Source of the DNA: Actinoplanes campanulatus
Lineage (GTDB): Bacteria; Actinomycetota; Actinomycetes; Mycobacteriales; Micromonosporaceae
Assembly: GCF_014647795.1 (NCBI RefSeq)
Contig: NZ_BMPW01000018.1
Span: 171,343 to 235,342 of the forward strand
Reading direction: 5' to 3'
DNA: 64,000 nucleotides
Below the pieces are notes generated by a model. It ran no database searches. It was not told the DNA's origin and saw only the letters and a list, made by a program, of their open reading frames with translations. The position numbers were made by a program, and so were the translations under genes. Every line of letters starts with the position of its first letter. Position 1 is the stretch's first letter. Positions 33,979 through 42,323 of the stretch are shown piece after piece.

Positions 33979-34935
33979 TCAGCTACCGGATGTGGCGGGT
34001 GGCGCCGCCGGCGACGGCGCCGCGGCGGGCCGGGGTGACGGCCGCGGCCCGGGAGAGGGACGCGCGGCGCCGGCGTTCCGGTTGCCGACCACGGCCCGCG
34101 CCGCCGGGGTGAGCCGCATGGCGCCCATCGACGACTGCTTGAGTGACCACGGCTGCGGGGACTCGGCGTGCACGCCCCGTTTCGGGGTGCCGGCCCCGTC
34201 GGTGAACTCCTCCTCGGTCATCGCCTGCAGCGCGCTCAGCGCCACGGCGACGATGGTGGCCGTGGTGATCAGGATGATCGGCACCAGCATGGTGAGCGGC
34301 CGGATCCCGCCGGACGCCGGTGCGCCCGGGTGCAGCTCGATCGACATGGCCGCCATGCCGGTGTAGTGCATGCCGCAGACCGCGACGGCCATCACGGCTG
34401 CGGCTCCGGTGACCTTGACCGCGCCCCGGACCGAGACGGCGAACCACAGCGCCACCGTGCTGGCCGCGACCGCGATCAGGGCCGAGGCGGCCATCAGCGG
34501 CAGCGAGTAGTGGATGGTGGCGGGAAGCCGGATGCCCTCCATGCCGGTGTAGTGCATGGCGATCACGCCGGTGCCGGTGAACAGGCCGGCCGCCAGGGTC
34601 TTCGGGACGCTGCGCCGGCCGTGGCCGACCAGCAGCAGCCCGATGCCGACCGTCAGCACCGCGAAGGCCAGGCTCAGCAGGGTCATCGCGAGGTCGTAGC
34701 GGACCGGGCTCGCCGGCACCTCGAAGCCCAGCATCGCGGAGAAGTGCATGAGCCAGATCCCGCCGCCGCCGATCGCGAACGCCGCGATCACCAGCCATCG
34801 GTTGCGCCGGCCGCGGTTGCGCGCGTCCCGGGCCCGGCCGGTGCAGAGCAGCCCGAGAAACGAGCCGAGGAACGCCAGCATGTATGCGGCTATCGGATTG
34901 AACACGCCGTAGGTGAAGTGATGGACGTCGGCCAC
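33979..34935 (-). CDS. MHYT domain integral membrane sensor
   Basis: The protein has 318 residues and about seven membrane helices. Three MHYT-type motifs are seen: MHFSAM, MHYTGM and MHYTGM. MHYT domains are thought to bind metal and sense oxygen, CO or NO. No GGDEF/EAL or kinase output domain is fused; the cytoplasmic tail is only about 80 low-complexity residues. GTG 34935 (VADVHHFTYGVFNPIAAYML) is chosen because it matches the family N terminus. The frame continues open to 35013. Confidence 0.88.
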   Translation of the reverse strand: MADVHHFTYGVFNPIAAYMLAFLGSFLGLLCTGRARDARNRGRRNRWLVIAAFAIGGGGIWLMHFSAMLGFEVPASPVRYDLAMTLLSLAFAVLTVGIGLLLVGHGRRSVPKTLAAGLFTGTGVIAMHYTGMEGIRLPATIHYSLPLMAASALIAVAASTVALWFAVSVRGAVKVTGAAAVMAVAVCGMHYTGMAAMSIELHPGAPASGGIRPLTMLVPIILITTATIVAVALSALQAMTEEEFTDGAGTPKRGVHAESPQPWSLKQSSMGAMRLTPAARAVVGNRNAGAARPSPGPRPSPRPAAAPSPAAPPATSGS

Positions 34936-35089
34936 GCCCGGGATTGAGTCAGAAATCAGCGGCAGTACAACGCACCCGCTGTGCGGTGGGTCCCTAAAGA
35001 GAACCGGGGCCACCGGGGCGGTGTCCGATTCGGACGCGGCCGCGGCGACCCCGGTCCGGGTCGGCGATATTGCGGATGACGAGGAGGGA

Positions 35090-35233
35090 TCAGGTGAAGA
35101 TGCTGACGCCGCCGGGACCCACCAGGAGACCGACGATGATCAGCACAACGCCCCACAGGATCTGCCGCCGGAACAGCGCGAGGATGCCGGCGACCACGAG
35201 GATTACGGCGAGAATCCAAAGCAGTAGGTCCAT
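35090..35233 (-). CDS. GPGG-motif small membrane protein
   Basis: This 47-residue protein has one or two closely spaced hydrophobic helices (LLLWILAVILVVAGILALF and ILWGVVLIIVGLLVGPGG). It ends GPGGVSIFT, the GPGG motif recurrent in very small actinobacterial membrane proteins. ATG 35233 is preceded by purine-rich sequence (GCTGAGAC). It is too short for standard gene-calling cut-offs. No function is known. Confidence 0.75.
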   Translation of the reverse strand: MDLLLWILAVILVVAGILALFRRQILWGVVLIIVGLLVGPGGVSIFT

Positions 35234-35275
35234 GTCTCAGCGATTACCCGGACCGCCGAAACCGGAAACCTGGCA

Positions 35276-36019
35276 TCAGGCGGGTACGAGCGGCGCGTCC
35301 ACCGACTCGGACAGCAACTGATACACGTTGTACGCCTGCTTGATGACCGGGTGGGCGACGTTGCGGACCGGCACGCCACCGGGCGTACGGCCGCGCTCTG
35401 AGCCGTGGTGGGCGTGCCCGTGCAGGGCCAGGGCGGTCGGCGCCGAGTCGACGGCGTTGCCGAGCTGGTAGCAGCCCAGGAACGCGTAGATCTCCAGCGG
35501 CTCGCCGACCAGGGTGTCCGGCACCGGTGAGTAGTGGGTGAGCGCCACCAGCGCGTCACATCGGACCGAGCGCAGCGCCTCGCCGAGCCGGGCCGAGATC
35601 TCCTCGGTGGTGCCGACGAACTGCTTCATCTCCCGTTCGCCGAAGTTGCTGGCGCAGGCGCCGGCGAAACCACCGCCGAAGCCCTTCGCGCCGGCGATGC
35701 CGAGCCGGTGCCCGCGGATCTCCAGCACCGTGGCCGAGCACTCCAGGACGGTGATCCCGGAGTCGGTCAGCACCTCGGTGACCTGCTGCTCCTGGTCACT
35801 CTGGTGGTCGTGGTTGCCGAGCACCACCACGACCGGTACGCCCAGCCCGCCGAACTCCGTGGCGAAGCACTTCGCCTCGTCGACCGTCCCGTGCCGGGTC
35901 AGGTCACCGGCGACGAGCAGCGCGTCGGCCCGGTCGGGCAACTGCTCGAGGGCGGGACGGTAGCGGCCCACCACGTCCTTGTCCACGTGGACGTCGCCCA
36001 CGGCGGCGATCCTGATCAT
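35276..36019 (-). CDS. Metallophosphoesterase
   Basis: This 247-residue calcineurin-type phosphoesterase shows all metal motifs in order: GDVHVDK, AGDLTRHG, LGNHDHQ, THYSPVPD and HGHAHHG. The enzyme is dinuclear-metal dependent, and substrates could be phosphoproteins, cyclic nucleotides or RNA ends. The ATG overlaps the stop of the BON-domain gene by 4 bp, and the nucleotidyltransferase lies before that, forming a three-gene operon. Confidence 0.92.
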   Translation of the reverse strand: MIRIAAVGDVHVDKDVVGRYRPALEQLPDRADALLVAGDLTRHGTVDEAKCFATEFGGLGVPVVVVLGNHDHQSDQEQQVTEVLTDSGITVLECSATVLEIRGHRLGIAGAKGFGGGFAGACASNFGEREMKQFVGTTEEISARLGEALRSVRCDALVALTHYSPVPDTLVGEPLEIYAFLGCYQLGNAVDSAPTALALHGHAHHGSERGRTPGGVPVRNVAHPVIKQAYNVYQLLSESVDAPLVPA

Positions 36020-36276
36020 GAAATCTCCTCCACCTCGCTGGGCGCCTGTGCCCGGGTGATGCCGATGTCGCAGGTGATCGCCACACCGGGGAAGTGCGAG
36101 CTGATCTGCCGGCAGATCTCGTCCCGCCGGTGGGTGCTCTCCACCTCCCCGCTGAGCACCACCACGTTCTCCCGGTGGTGCACGGTGATGCCCTGCTCGG
36201 CGATCTGTTCGTGTTCGATGAGCAGGCGATGGATCTCGGCCTCGAAATCGATCTGGTTCGTCACGTCATCCCCCAA
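36016..36276 (-). CDS. Small BON domain protein
   Basis: This 86-residue single BON domain (ITVHHRENVVVLSGEVESTHRRDEICRQISSHFPG) has no signal peptide. BON domains usually bind membranes or lipids in envelope proteins, so a soluble, free-standing cytoplasmic copy is uncommon. The gene overlaps the nucleotidyltransferase end by 11 bp and the phosphoesterase start by 4 bp. Starts at ATG 36276 or the nearby in-frame GTG (VTNQIDF) are possible. Confidence 0.85.
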   Translation of the reverse strand: MGDDVTNQIDFEAEIHRLLIEHEQIAEQGITVHHRENVVVLSGEVESTHRRDEICRQISSHFPGVAITCDIGITRAQAPSEVEEIS

Positions 36277-36850
36277 CCTTGAGTTCCGTCTCGCCGGGGA
36301 AGGAGACGACGTCCAGACGGTCGAGCAGCACCAGGAACGCCTCGGCGTACGGCGACTTGATGGTCTCCCGGCGAACCCGGCCCCAGTCGATCTGTTCCCG
36401 CAGCGAGCGGGCGACCGGCAGCCCGGTCGCGAAGTCGCAGTAGTGCTGGCTGTAGCTGAGCAGCTTGTGCACCATGAGCCGGGTCGCCGAGAGCACCGGC
36501 ATGTAGATCGCCTCGACCGAGATCTGATCGGTGTCGTGCAGTGTCTCGTCGTCCACCGGCGACTCCACCGGACGGTAGATCAGGTCCACCATCCGGCCCT
36601 CGTCGTACACCTTGACCAGCCAGTCCTCGGGCGGCTGTTCGGTACTGCAGCCGACCGCGGCCAGTTCCTGGAGAGCCCGGTCCTTGTCCTGCTCGCGTAT
36701 CAGGAAGTCGACGTCGTGATCACTGGAGTAACCGCCTCTGGCGTACACCGCGAAGCTCCCGCCCAGGGCGAAGGGTATGTCCGCGCTCTTCAGCGTCGAT
36801 GCGACGCGCTTGAGGGTGATGGCCAAACCCGCGTCCACACGGTGTGGCAT
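36266..36850 (-). CDS. Nucleotidyltransferase fold protein
   Basis: The protein has 194 residues. The nucleotidyltransferase signature is FALGGSFAVYARGGYSSDHDVDFLI (GGSxA, then an acidic DxD pair). Proteins of this fold transfer NMP to protein, RNA or small molecules. Here the domain is followed by a helical region of about 110 residues. ATG 36850 has an AGGAGG site 5 nt upstream, the best ribosome site in this operon. It is the first gene of the operon with the BON and phosphoesterase genes. Opposed NMP transfer and phosphoesterase activities are a possible logic, but this is inference. Confidence 0.85.
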   Translation of the reverse strand: MPHRVDAGLAITLKRVASTLKSADIPFALGGSFAVYARGGYSSDHDVDFLIREQDKDRALQELAAVGCSTEQPPEDWLVKVYDEGRMVDLIYRPVESPVDDETLHDTDQISVEAIYMPVLSATRLMVHKLLSYSQHYCDFATGLPVARSLREQIDWGRVRRETIKSPYAEAFLVLLDRLDVVSFPGETELKVGG

Positions 36851-36989
36851 GGCGACCTCCTGTCCGTTCCCGGTGGATGACCGACTACCCGGAGTCGCGA
36901 CACCTTGAACCCCTGCGCTCATTCTGGAGGACCGGCTCGCCCCTGCGGTGTGGAACAGAAGGTGCGGTACCCGGCTACCGTCGGTTGGT

Positions 36990-37646
36990 ATGGCTCTCCC
37001 CGCGCAGTCCAGGCCCGCGGCGCTTCCCGCCCGCGGCGCCCGACGGTCGCCGCGCACCATCGCGCTCGTCGGCATAGACGGCTCCGGCAAGACCACCCAG
37101 GCCCGCGGTCTGGCCGCCCGCCTGATCGCGGACGGGTTCCCAGCCGCCTACCGGCAGAACGCGGGTGGCCGGCACTGGTTCGGCCGGATCGCGGTGCTTC
37201 TCGGCCGGGCGGACGCCGAGGACCTGTTCGGCCGCCGGGGCACGCTCGCCGTCGAGTCGGCGCTGCGCTGGCTGGCCATCGCCCGGACCCTGCTGCGCCG
37301 GGCCGTGCGCCGGGAGATCGCGGTGATGGACCGGTACGCGGTCTGCCAGTTCGCCAGTCTCCGGGCCCATGGCGCCCGCCCGGCCGCCGAACGGTTCGCC
37401 CGGCTGGCCTACCGGCTCTTCCCACGGCCGGACGTGACGTTCTTCCTCGCCGTCGACCCGGAGATCGCCCAGGAGCGGATCGAGCGGCGCGGCTACGACC
37501 ACGAGTCGATCGAGTACCTGCGGGCCGCGACGGACGCCTACCGGTCGTTGCCGGAGTACTCTCGCTTCATCGTGATCGACGCCAACGGCACGCCCGACCA
37601 GGTCCTCAAGGCCCTCCGTACCGAGCTCGGCCTGGATCAGGCCTGA
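36990..37646 (+). CDS. Thymidylate kinase-like protein
   Basis: The protein has 218 residues. The P loop is GIDGSGKTTQ, a DRY-type motif occurs as MDRYAVCQF, and the lid region is AQERIERRGYDHESIEYL. This is the TMK-like branch of P-loop kinases, which includes proteins other than dTMP kinase. The true dTMP kinase may be elsewhere. ATG 36990 lacks a ribosome site and follows TACCGT by about 8 nt, consistent with a leaderless transcript. It is divergent from the nucleotidyltransferase operon and convergent with the SDR gene (10-bp overlap). Confidence 0.8.
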   Translation: MALPAQSRPAALPARGARRSPRTIALVGIDGSGKTTQARGLAARLIADGFPAAYRQNAGGRHWFGRIAVLLGRADAEDLFGRRGTLAVESALRWLAIARTLLRRAVRREIAVMDRYAVCQFASLRAHGARPAAERFARLAYRLFPRPDVTFFLAVDPEIAQERIERRGYDHESIEYLRAATDAYRSLPEYSRFIVIDANGTPDQVLKALRTELGLDQA

Positions 37647-38326
37647 CCGTAGACCGGGATCTGGGCGCCACTGGCCGGCGCCGACGCGTCCGAGGCCAGG
37701 AAGAGGATCACCGCGGCGATCTCCGCCGGGCTCACCCAGCGGCCGTGGTCGGCGTCCGGCTGGGCCGCCCGGTTGGCCGGCGTGTCGATGATGCTGGGCA
37801 GCACGGTATTGCAGCGCACGTTGTGCTTGCGGTACTCCACGGCGACCGCCCCGGCGAAGCCCAGCACGGCGGCCTTGGCGGTCACGTAGCCGGCCGCGCC
37901 CGGGAACGGTGACACCCCGGCCCGTGACGACACGCACACCACCGAGCCGCCGCCGGCCGCGACCAGGTGCGGCAGGGCCGCCGCCGTGGTCAGGTAGGTG
38001 GGCCGCAGGTTGACCGCCAGCATCGCCTCGAACTCGGCGACCGGGGTGTCGGCGATCAGGCCGCTGCCCGCGTACCCGCCGACCAGGTTGACCACGGCCC
38101 GCAGCGGCGCGGCCGGGTCCTCGGCGGCCACCGCGGCCACCGTACGGACGTCCGCCTCGACCGTCAGGTCGGCGTCCACGGCGATCGTGCCCCCGGGCAG
38201 CCGGCCGGTCGTCCCGGGGCGGACCGGCGCCACCACGCGCCAGCCGTCGGCCAGGAACGCCGTGATGGTGGCGGACCCCAGCCCACCTGTGCCGCCGGTC
38301 ACCAGAGCGGTACGCGTCGCAGTCAT
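37637..38326 (-). CDS. Short-chain dehydrogenase/reductase
   Basis: This 229-residue classical SDR has the cofactor motif TGGTGGLG near the N terminus, NLVGGYAG, a catalytic Ser in VVCVSSRAG and YVTAK supplying Tyr and Lys. It is an NAD(P)-dependent oxidoreductase in the cytoplasm with unknown substrate. The ATG 38326 start fits the family. It stands alone, convergent with the kinase gene. Confidence 0.92.
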   Translation of the reverse strand: MTATRTALVTGGTGGLGSATITAFLADGWRVVAPVRPGTTGRLPGGTIAVDADLTVEADVRTVAAVAAEDPAAPLRAVVNLVGGYAGSGLIADTPVAEFEAMLAVNLRPTYLTTAAALPHLVAAGGGSVVCVSSRAGVSPFPGAAGYVTAKAAVLGFAGAVAVEYRKHNVRCNTVLPSIIDTPANRAAQPDADHGRWVSPAEIAAVILFLASDASAPASGAQIPVYGQA

Positions 38327-38844
38327 GGGGAGCAGCTTGTCACACCGTAGAGCGTGTGCTTTACCTCACTCACCCGGCGATCCTGCCCCCGACCTGCGAT
38401 TGTTCCGGGCCGCTGAAGCGTCACCCGTGCGGGCGAGTGATGTGTGGCGAGTCGAGGCGCATCGTGACCGGTGGTCCCGTTGGGCCCTCGAGATCCCGAA
38501 TCTTTCGCGGGCGTTTGTTTCAGGCCCGTCTTTACCCGGCCGACAGTGCATATGAACCCCGCGGGCGCCAAACCCGTACTCGGGGGTGACGAGCATCGCG
38601 GTGCCCAGGGTGATGCCCGTCGCTGTGACGAGAAGAGGCCGATGGTGTTATGAGGAACGCGCGAAGGGTATCCGAACGTCTGCACGACGTCGCACTCAGG
38701 TACCGCGCACTGGGCTCTCAGCTATTACCCAGGCATTCGTGACACTTTCGACCCGCCAGCCGGAATCAGTGCGGCCAGCTTTTTGTTGTGTAGATGTGTC
38801 AGCAACCGCAATGCACGAGCTGCGGACGTTACGGGAGAGGGCTG
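38327..38844 (+). other. Long leader/intergenic region before the sigma factor gene
   Basis: These 518 bp hold no convincing gene. Short open frames on both strands lack family-like sequence. It contains a SigR-type promoter match near the 3' end (listed separately) and small hairpins, e.g. CGGGC/GCCCG around 38507-38527. Confidence 0.5.
38762..38787 (+). promoter_or_regulatory. SigR/SigH-type promoter upstream of the sigma factor gene
   Basis: GGAAT at 38762-38766, exactly 18 bp, then GTT at 38785-38787. This equals the GGAAT-N18-GTT consensus of thiol-oxidative-stress sigma factors SigR (Streptomyces) and SigH (Mycobacterium). It lies about 50-60 bp before the ATG at 38845. In those genera hrdD and sigB, respectively, are known targets. 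Confidence 0.6.
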
Positions 38845-39846
38845 ATGGACGCAGGTAATGCCCGTAACAGGGTTAGTGACGGCAATGAGGGGACCGTGGG
38901 CAACGTGGAGAAGAGCACCGTGATGCGTACCGATCAGGTCGCCGAAGAGCGCGACCTCGTCGGAGTCTACCTGCACGAGATCTCCAGGACGCCGTTGTTG
39001 GACGCCGAGCGGGAGGTCGAGCTCTCCAAGGCGATTGAGGCGGGCCTTTACGCCGAGCACCTGATCGAAACGGGCGAGGACCGTCGCGGCGTCAGCCGGG
39101 AGGAACTGGAGCGCCTCGTCACCGAGGGCCAGCGCGCGAAAGACCTGTTCATCCGGGCCAACCTGCGGCTGGTCGTCTCCATCGCCCGCCGCTATGTCCG
39201 GTCCGGCATGCCGATGCTCGACCTGATCCAGGAGGGCAACACCGGCCTGGTCCGCGCCGTCGAGAAGTTCGACTACGTGCGCGGCTACAAGTTCTCGACG
39301 TACGCCACGTGGTGGGTGCGCCAGGCGATCAGCCGGGCCATCGCCCAGCAGGAGCGGACCGTCCGGCTCCCCGTGCACCTGGTCGAGGACGTCAACCGGA
39401 TGCGCAACGTGACCCGTCAGCTCGTCCGTGAACTGGGCGGCGACCCGGAGCCCGAGCAGGTCGCGGCCGCTCTGGGCGTGACCGTGGAGCGCGTCAACGA
39501 GCTCACCCGTTGGGCGCAGGACACCGTCTCCCTGGACACGCCGGTCGGCGACGACGGCGACACCAACCTCGGCGACCTGGTGGCCGACAGCGACGCCCCG
39601 AGCCCGGAGGAGATCGTCCTCAACGCGCTCGAGCGGCAGCGCATCGAGGGCCTGCTGAACCACCTGGACGACCGGTCGGCCGGCATCATGCGGGCGCGGT
39701 ACGGCCTGGAGGACGGCCGGGAGCACTCCCTGACCGAGGTGGCGTCCCGCTTCTCGCTGAGCCGGGAGCGGATCCGCCAGCTGGAGATCCAGGCGCTCGG
39801 CCGGCTGCGCGAGCTGGCCCGGGCCGAGGGCCTGCAGGCCGCCTGA
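38845..39846 (+). CDS. Group 2 (HrdD/SigB-like) RNA polymerase sigma factor
   Basis: The protein has 333 residues. Region 1.2 is [16 protein letters not shown]. Region 2 contains [31 protein letters not shown] and [21 protein letters not shown]. Region 3 is [16 protein letters not shown], and region 4 ends [23 protein letters not shown]. It lacks the long N-terminal region 1.1 of a principal sigma, so it is a non-essential group 2 factor. ATG 38845 has GGGAGAGG upstream. The SigR-type promoter suggests induction by thiol stress. Confidence 0.9.
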   Translation: MDAGNARNRVSDGNEGTVGNVEKSTVMRTDQVAEERDLVGVYLHEISRTPLLDAEREVELSKAIEAGLYAEHLIETGEDRRGVSREELERLVTEGQRAKDLFIRANLRLVVSIARRYVRSGMPMLDLIQEGNTGLVRAVEKFDYVRGYKFSTYATWWVRQAISRAIAQQERTVRLPVHLVEDVNRMRNVTRQLVRELGGDPEPEQVAAALGVTVERVNELTRWAQDTVSLDTPVGDDGDTNLGDLVADSDAPSPEEIVLNALERQRIEGLLNHLDDRSAGIMRARYGLEDGREHSLTEVASRFSLSRERIRQLEIQALGRLRELARAEGLQAA

Positions 39847-39866
39847 GCCTCGGCTCACCGAAACGA

Positions 39867-39902
39867 CGAAGGCCGGTGCCCCCGCGGGGGCACCGGCCTT
39901 CG
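39867..39902. terminator. Bidirectional palindromic terminator
   Basis: A 36-bp perfect palindrome (CGAAGGCCGGTGCCCCCG on each strand) lies 20 bp after the sigma factor stop and 14 bp from the 3' end of the convergent NlpC/P60 gene. Confidence 0.8.
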
Positions 39903-39916
39903 CCGTCGGTACGGAG

Positions 39917-40879
39917 TTACTTGATCCGGCCGTAGCCGTTCGGGGACATGATGTCGATCGTGCGGTGCAGCACGTCCCGGCCGGCGGACGGGGCGTCGAT
40001 GATCTTCCCGCTGCCCACGTAGATCGCCACGTGGCCGTTGCCGCGGTAGAACACCAGATCACCGGGTTGCAGGTCGGATCGGCTGATCCGGGCGGTGGCG
40101 CTGTACTGTGCGGCGGCGTTGTGCGGCAGGGACTTGCCCGCCGCCGCCCAGGCCGCCTGCGTCAGGCCCGAGCAGTCGTACGAGTTCGGGCCGGCGTCGC
40201 CGTAGCCGTACGGCTTGCCGATCTGGTTGAACGCGAACGTGACCGCCTTGCCGGCTGAGCCCGGGATGTCCGGGATCTCGCCGGTGTAGGAACCGGTGTC
40301 CTCCGTGGCGCTGCCGAAGGCGGCCTCGCGCATGTCGTACAGGTCATCGAGGTCGTCCTCGATCTTCTCCTTGCGCGCCGCCAGCTCCTTGACCTGTGCG
40401 GTCTGCTTGGTCTGGGTCTGCGCGAGGGCGGCCTTGCGCTCGGCGAAGGTCTGGGTCGTCTCGGTGAAGGCGTCGATGTCCTGCTGGTTCGACCGGGTGA
40501 CCTGCTCGAGGAACGTCATCCGCTCCAGCAGACTCCCTTGATCCCCGCTCACCAGGACGTTCATCGGGCCGACACGGCCCTGCATGTACGTGGTGGCGGC
40601 GATGGTCTGGACCTTCTCGGTGGCCTCGGCGAGAGCCGTCTGGGCCGGCTTGAGCGAGGCCTCAAGCTTCACCGCGTCGGTCTTCGTCTTCTTCAGGTCG
40701 AGCCGCATCTTGTTGTACGACTCGGTGACGTCCTCGAGCTTCTCCGAAGCGGCGTCGATCTTCTTCTTCAGCTCGCTGGCGGACGGGGCGGCGTGTGCGG
40801 CCGTCCCTCCGGACGTGGTGATCGCGAACGCCGTCAACGCGACCACGAGCGCCCGGAGCCGGGTTCGGGGGTGTGGCAC
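39917..40879 (-). CDS. Secreted NlpC/P60 peptidoglycan endopeptidase with coiled coil
   Basis: The protein has 320 residues. The signal peptide ends near residue 30 (THGTAAHA-type AxA site: TAAHA). Residues about 33-185 form a coiled coil, and NlpC/P60 spans about 205-320 with catalytic Cys236 (YDCSG) and His283 (GHVAIYVG). RipA/RipC-like enzymes of this build cut the D-Glu-mDAP bond during division and growth, and the coiled coil often controls activity. The GTG start at 40879 follows a long structured leader that may contain a c-di-AMP riboswitch. Confidence 0.92.
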   Translation of the reverse strand: MPHPRTRLRALVVALTAFAITTSGGTAAHAAPSASELKKKIDAASEKLEDVTESYNKMRLDLKKTKTDAVKLEASLKPAQTALAEATEKVQTIAATTYMQGRVGPMNVLVSGDQGSLLERMTFLEQVTRSNQQDIDAFTETTQTFAERKAALAQTQTKQTAQVKELAARKEKIEDDLDDLYDMREAAFGSATEDTGSYTGEIPDIPGSAGKAVTFAFNQIGKPYGYGDAGPNSYDCSGLTQAAWAAAGKSLPHNAAAQYSATARISRSDLQPGDLVFYRGNGHVAIYVGSGKIIDAPSAGRDVLHRTIDIMSPNGYGRIK

Positions 40880-40884
40880 TGGTC

Positions 40885-41080
40885 AGGGGCCTTTCTTCCG
40901 CTTGGCCGCCCACCGGGTCGGCGGGAGAGCAGGGCTGGAAGAGAGGCCCCGTCCGCGTTTGCTCCCGGCCCGGTTCACGGCGGCCGCCGCCCGTGGGGTG
41001 GGGCGCCGGATCGCCGCGCGTCATTCGGCGGCGTTGGCCGGCGCCACCCGAGGGGTTGTGGCTGCGGACCGGACCAACCG
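40885..41080 (-). promoter_or_regulatory. Structured leader, candidate c-di-AMP (ydaO-type) riboswitch
   Basis: The 338 bp between the upstream DUF3817 gene end and the NlpC/P60 GTG hold no gene. On the minus strand the GC-rich half can form paired elements, for example GGGAGCA with TGCTCTCCC, and CCGCC/GGGCGG around GACCCGGT, close to the GGAAGAAAGG ribosome site. In actinobacteria ydaO-type riboswitches frequently precede secreted cell-wall hydrolases. The consensus could not be checked, so this rests on context and partial resemblance. Confidence 0.35.
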
Positions 41081-41217
41081 CATTAACCTATCGACGAAAG
41101 AAAAGAAATCAAGGCCTGACCGAGTGATTTTTACCAATAGCCGGGATCGCGTCATTAATCCCGATAACGGGCTGTTATTTGATCGCCGCTGAGCGTTATT
41201 ACAACGCGATAAACGGA

Positions 41218-41538
41218 CTATTCGCTCAGGGCCGGTTCGGCGGCCGGGACCCAGTGCCGGGTCACCTGGCGTTCGGCCCAGAACGAGAAGAACGGGATGG
41301 TGCCGGCCAACATGACGAGGACCATCCGGCTGAACGGCCACTTCGCCCGGCGGGCCAGGTCGAAACTGCAGACCAGGTAGACCATGTAGAGGAAGCCGTG
41401 GAACGGGCCCACCGTCTCGACCACGATCGGGTTGTCGGCCGGGCCGTACTTGAGCGGCATGCCGACCACGACGAGGGCGATCAGGACCACGCCGACGATC
41501 CAGGCGATGATCCGGTAACGGGTGAGGGCTCCCTGCAC
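41218..41538 (-). CDS. DUF3817 small membrane protein
   Basis: The protein has 106 residues and about three membrane helices, with the DUF3817 pattern VVETVGPFHGFLYMVYLVCSFDLARRAKWPF and a closing IPFFSFWAERQV. DUF3817 proteins are widespread in actinobacteria and occasionally fused to or near transporters. No function is established. The upstream gene on the same strand ends 25 bp away, so they are probably one transcript. Confidence 0.88.
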   Translation of the reverse strand: MQGALTRYRIIAWIVGVVLIALVVVGMPLKYGPADNPIVVETVGPFHGFLYMVYLVCSFDLARRAKWPFSRMVLVMLAGTIPFFSFWAERQVTRHWVPAAEPALSE

Positions 41539-41562
41539 GGCGGGTGACTCCTTGATCGGTAT

Positions 41563-41985
41563 CTACTGGGGGATGCGGCCGGGGTAGTCGGCGGGGCGGG
41601 CGCCCGGGTTCGCGGCGAGCCAGGCCAGATAGTCGTTGTACGCGTCGAGCTCCGGATCCGCCTCGGCGGGCGCCGCCGGGCGGGAGTCCACCCGGACCGG
41701 GCGGCCCAGGGTGACCGCGGAACCCGGAGCGCGCGGCGGGGCCGGCTTCTCCGGGGCGGTCAGCGGCTCACCGGCCGCCTTACGACGGGCCACCTGGATC
41801 TCGCGGAACCAGATGAAGACGACGAAGCCCCCGAAGACCGGCCACTGGAACATGTAGCCCCAGCTGATCGCGTTGCCGTCGGCGGCGCGACTGAACTGCC
41901 ACCAGCCGAGAGCCAGGCAGCCCGCGGTCAGCACGATCGCGAGCAGATGCCGGGCCATCCACGCCGGAGTCCACAGCCCTTTCAT
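41563..41985 (-). CDS. Conserved membrane protein with two helices and a cytoplasmic tail
   Basis: The protein has 140 residues. Two hydrophobic helices lie at about 10-32 and 45-62 ([19 protein letters not shown] and [16 protein letters not shown]), followed by a Pro/Ala-rich tail ending [24 protein letters not shown]. Proteins of this shape commonly sit beside DUF3817 genes in actinobacteria, as here. No named function. ATG 41985 begins directly before the first helix. Confidence 0.8.
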   Translation of the reverse strand: MKGLWTPAWMARHLLAIVLTAGCLALGWWQFSRAADGNAISWGYMFQWPVFGGFVVFIWFREIQVARRKAAGEPLTAPEKPAPPRAPGSAVTLGRPVRVDSRPAAPAEADPELDAYNDYLAWLAANPGARPADYPGRIPQ

Positions 41986-42099
41986 GCCCCGAGCGTACCG
42001 GCGGGTTTGGCGGGCGCACGCATGGGCAACCCGTGCTCACTGGCGGATTGACGCGAACGGAGACGGACGATGATGGAAGCGCGGTTGGAGGAGGGGGCG

Positions 42100-42321
42100 A
42101 TGGTGAATTTCGACATCGGCATCGACCCCGCGGGCCTGGCCGACGACGACCTCTTCAGGGAGCTGGCGAGCCTCTACCGGACCCGGTTGCAGACGCTGCG
42201 ACACGGCCCGGACGCGGCACTGGAGAACCACTTCAAGCGCACTGCCGAGCTGGAGACCGAGTACATGGCGCGCAAACCGGGCCGTGAGGTCGACCCCGAC
42301 CGGCTCACCCAGGACTTCTGA
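42100..42321 (+). CDS. DUF6158-like small protein
   Basis: The 73 residues (VNFDIGIDPAGLADDDLFRELASLYRTRLQTL...ELETEYMARKPGR) match a small helical family seen across actinomycetes. The sequence is acidic and helix-rich, with no membrane segment. ATG 42100 is chosen over 42070 because GGAGGAGGGGG lies just upstream. It is followed 2 bp later by the DUF1360 gene, so the two form an operon. Confidence 0.75.
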   Translation: MVNFDIGIDPAGLADDDLFRELASLYRTRLQTLRHGPDAALENHFKRTAELETEYMARKPGREVDPDRLTQDF

Positions 42322-42323
42322 CG

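Noticed and set aside
38323-38685. A 120-codon minus-strand frame upstream of the sigma factor gene
   Set aside because: Poor start context, no conserved sequence, and overlap with the SDR promoter region.
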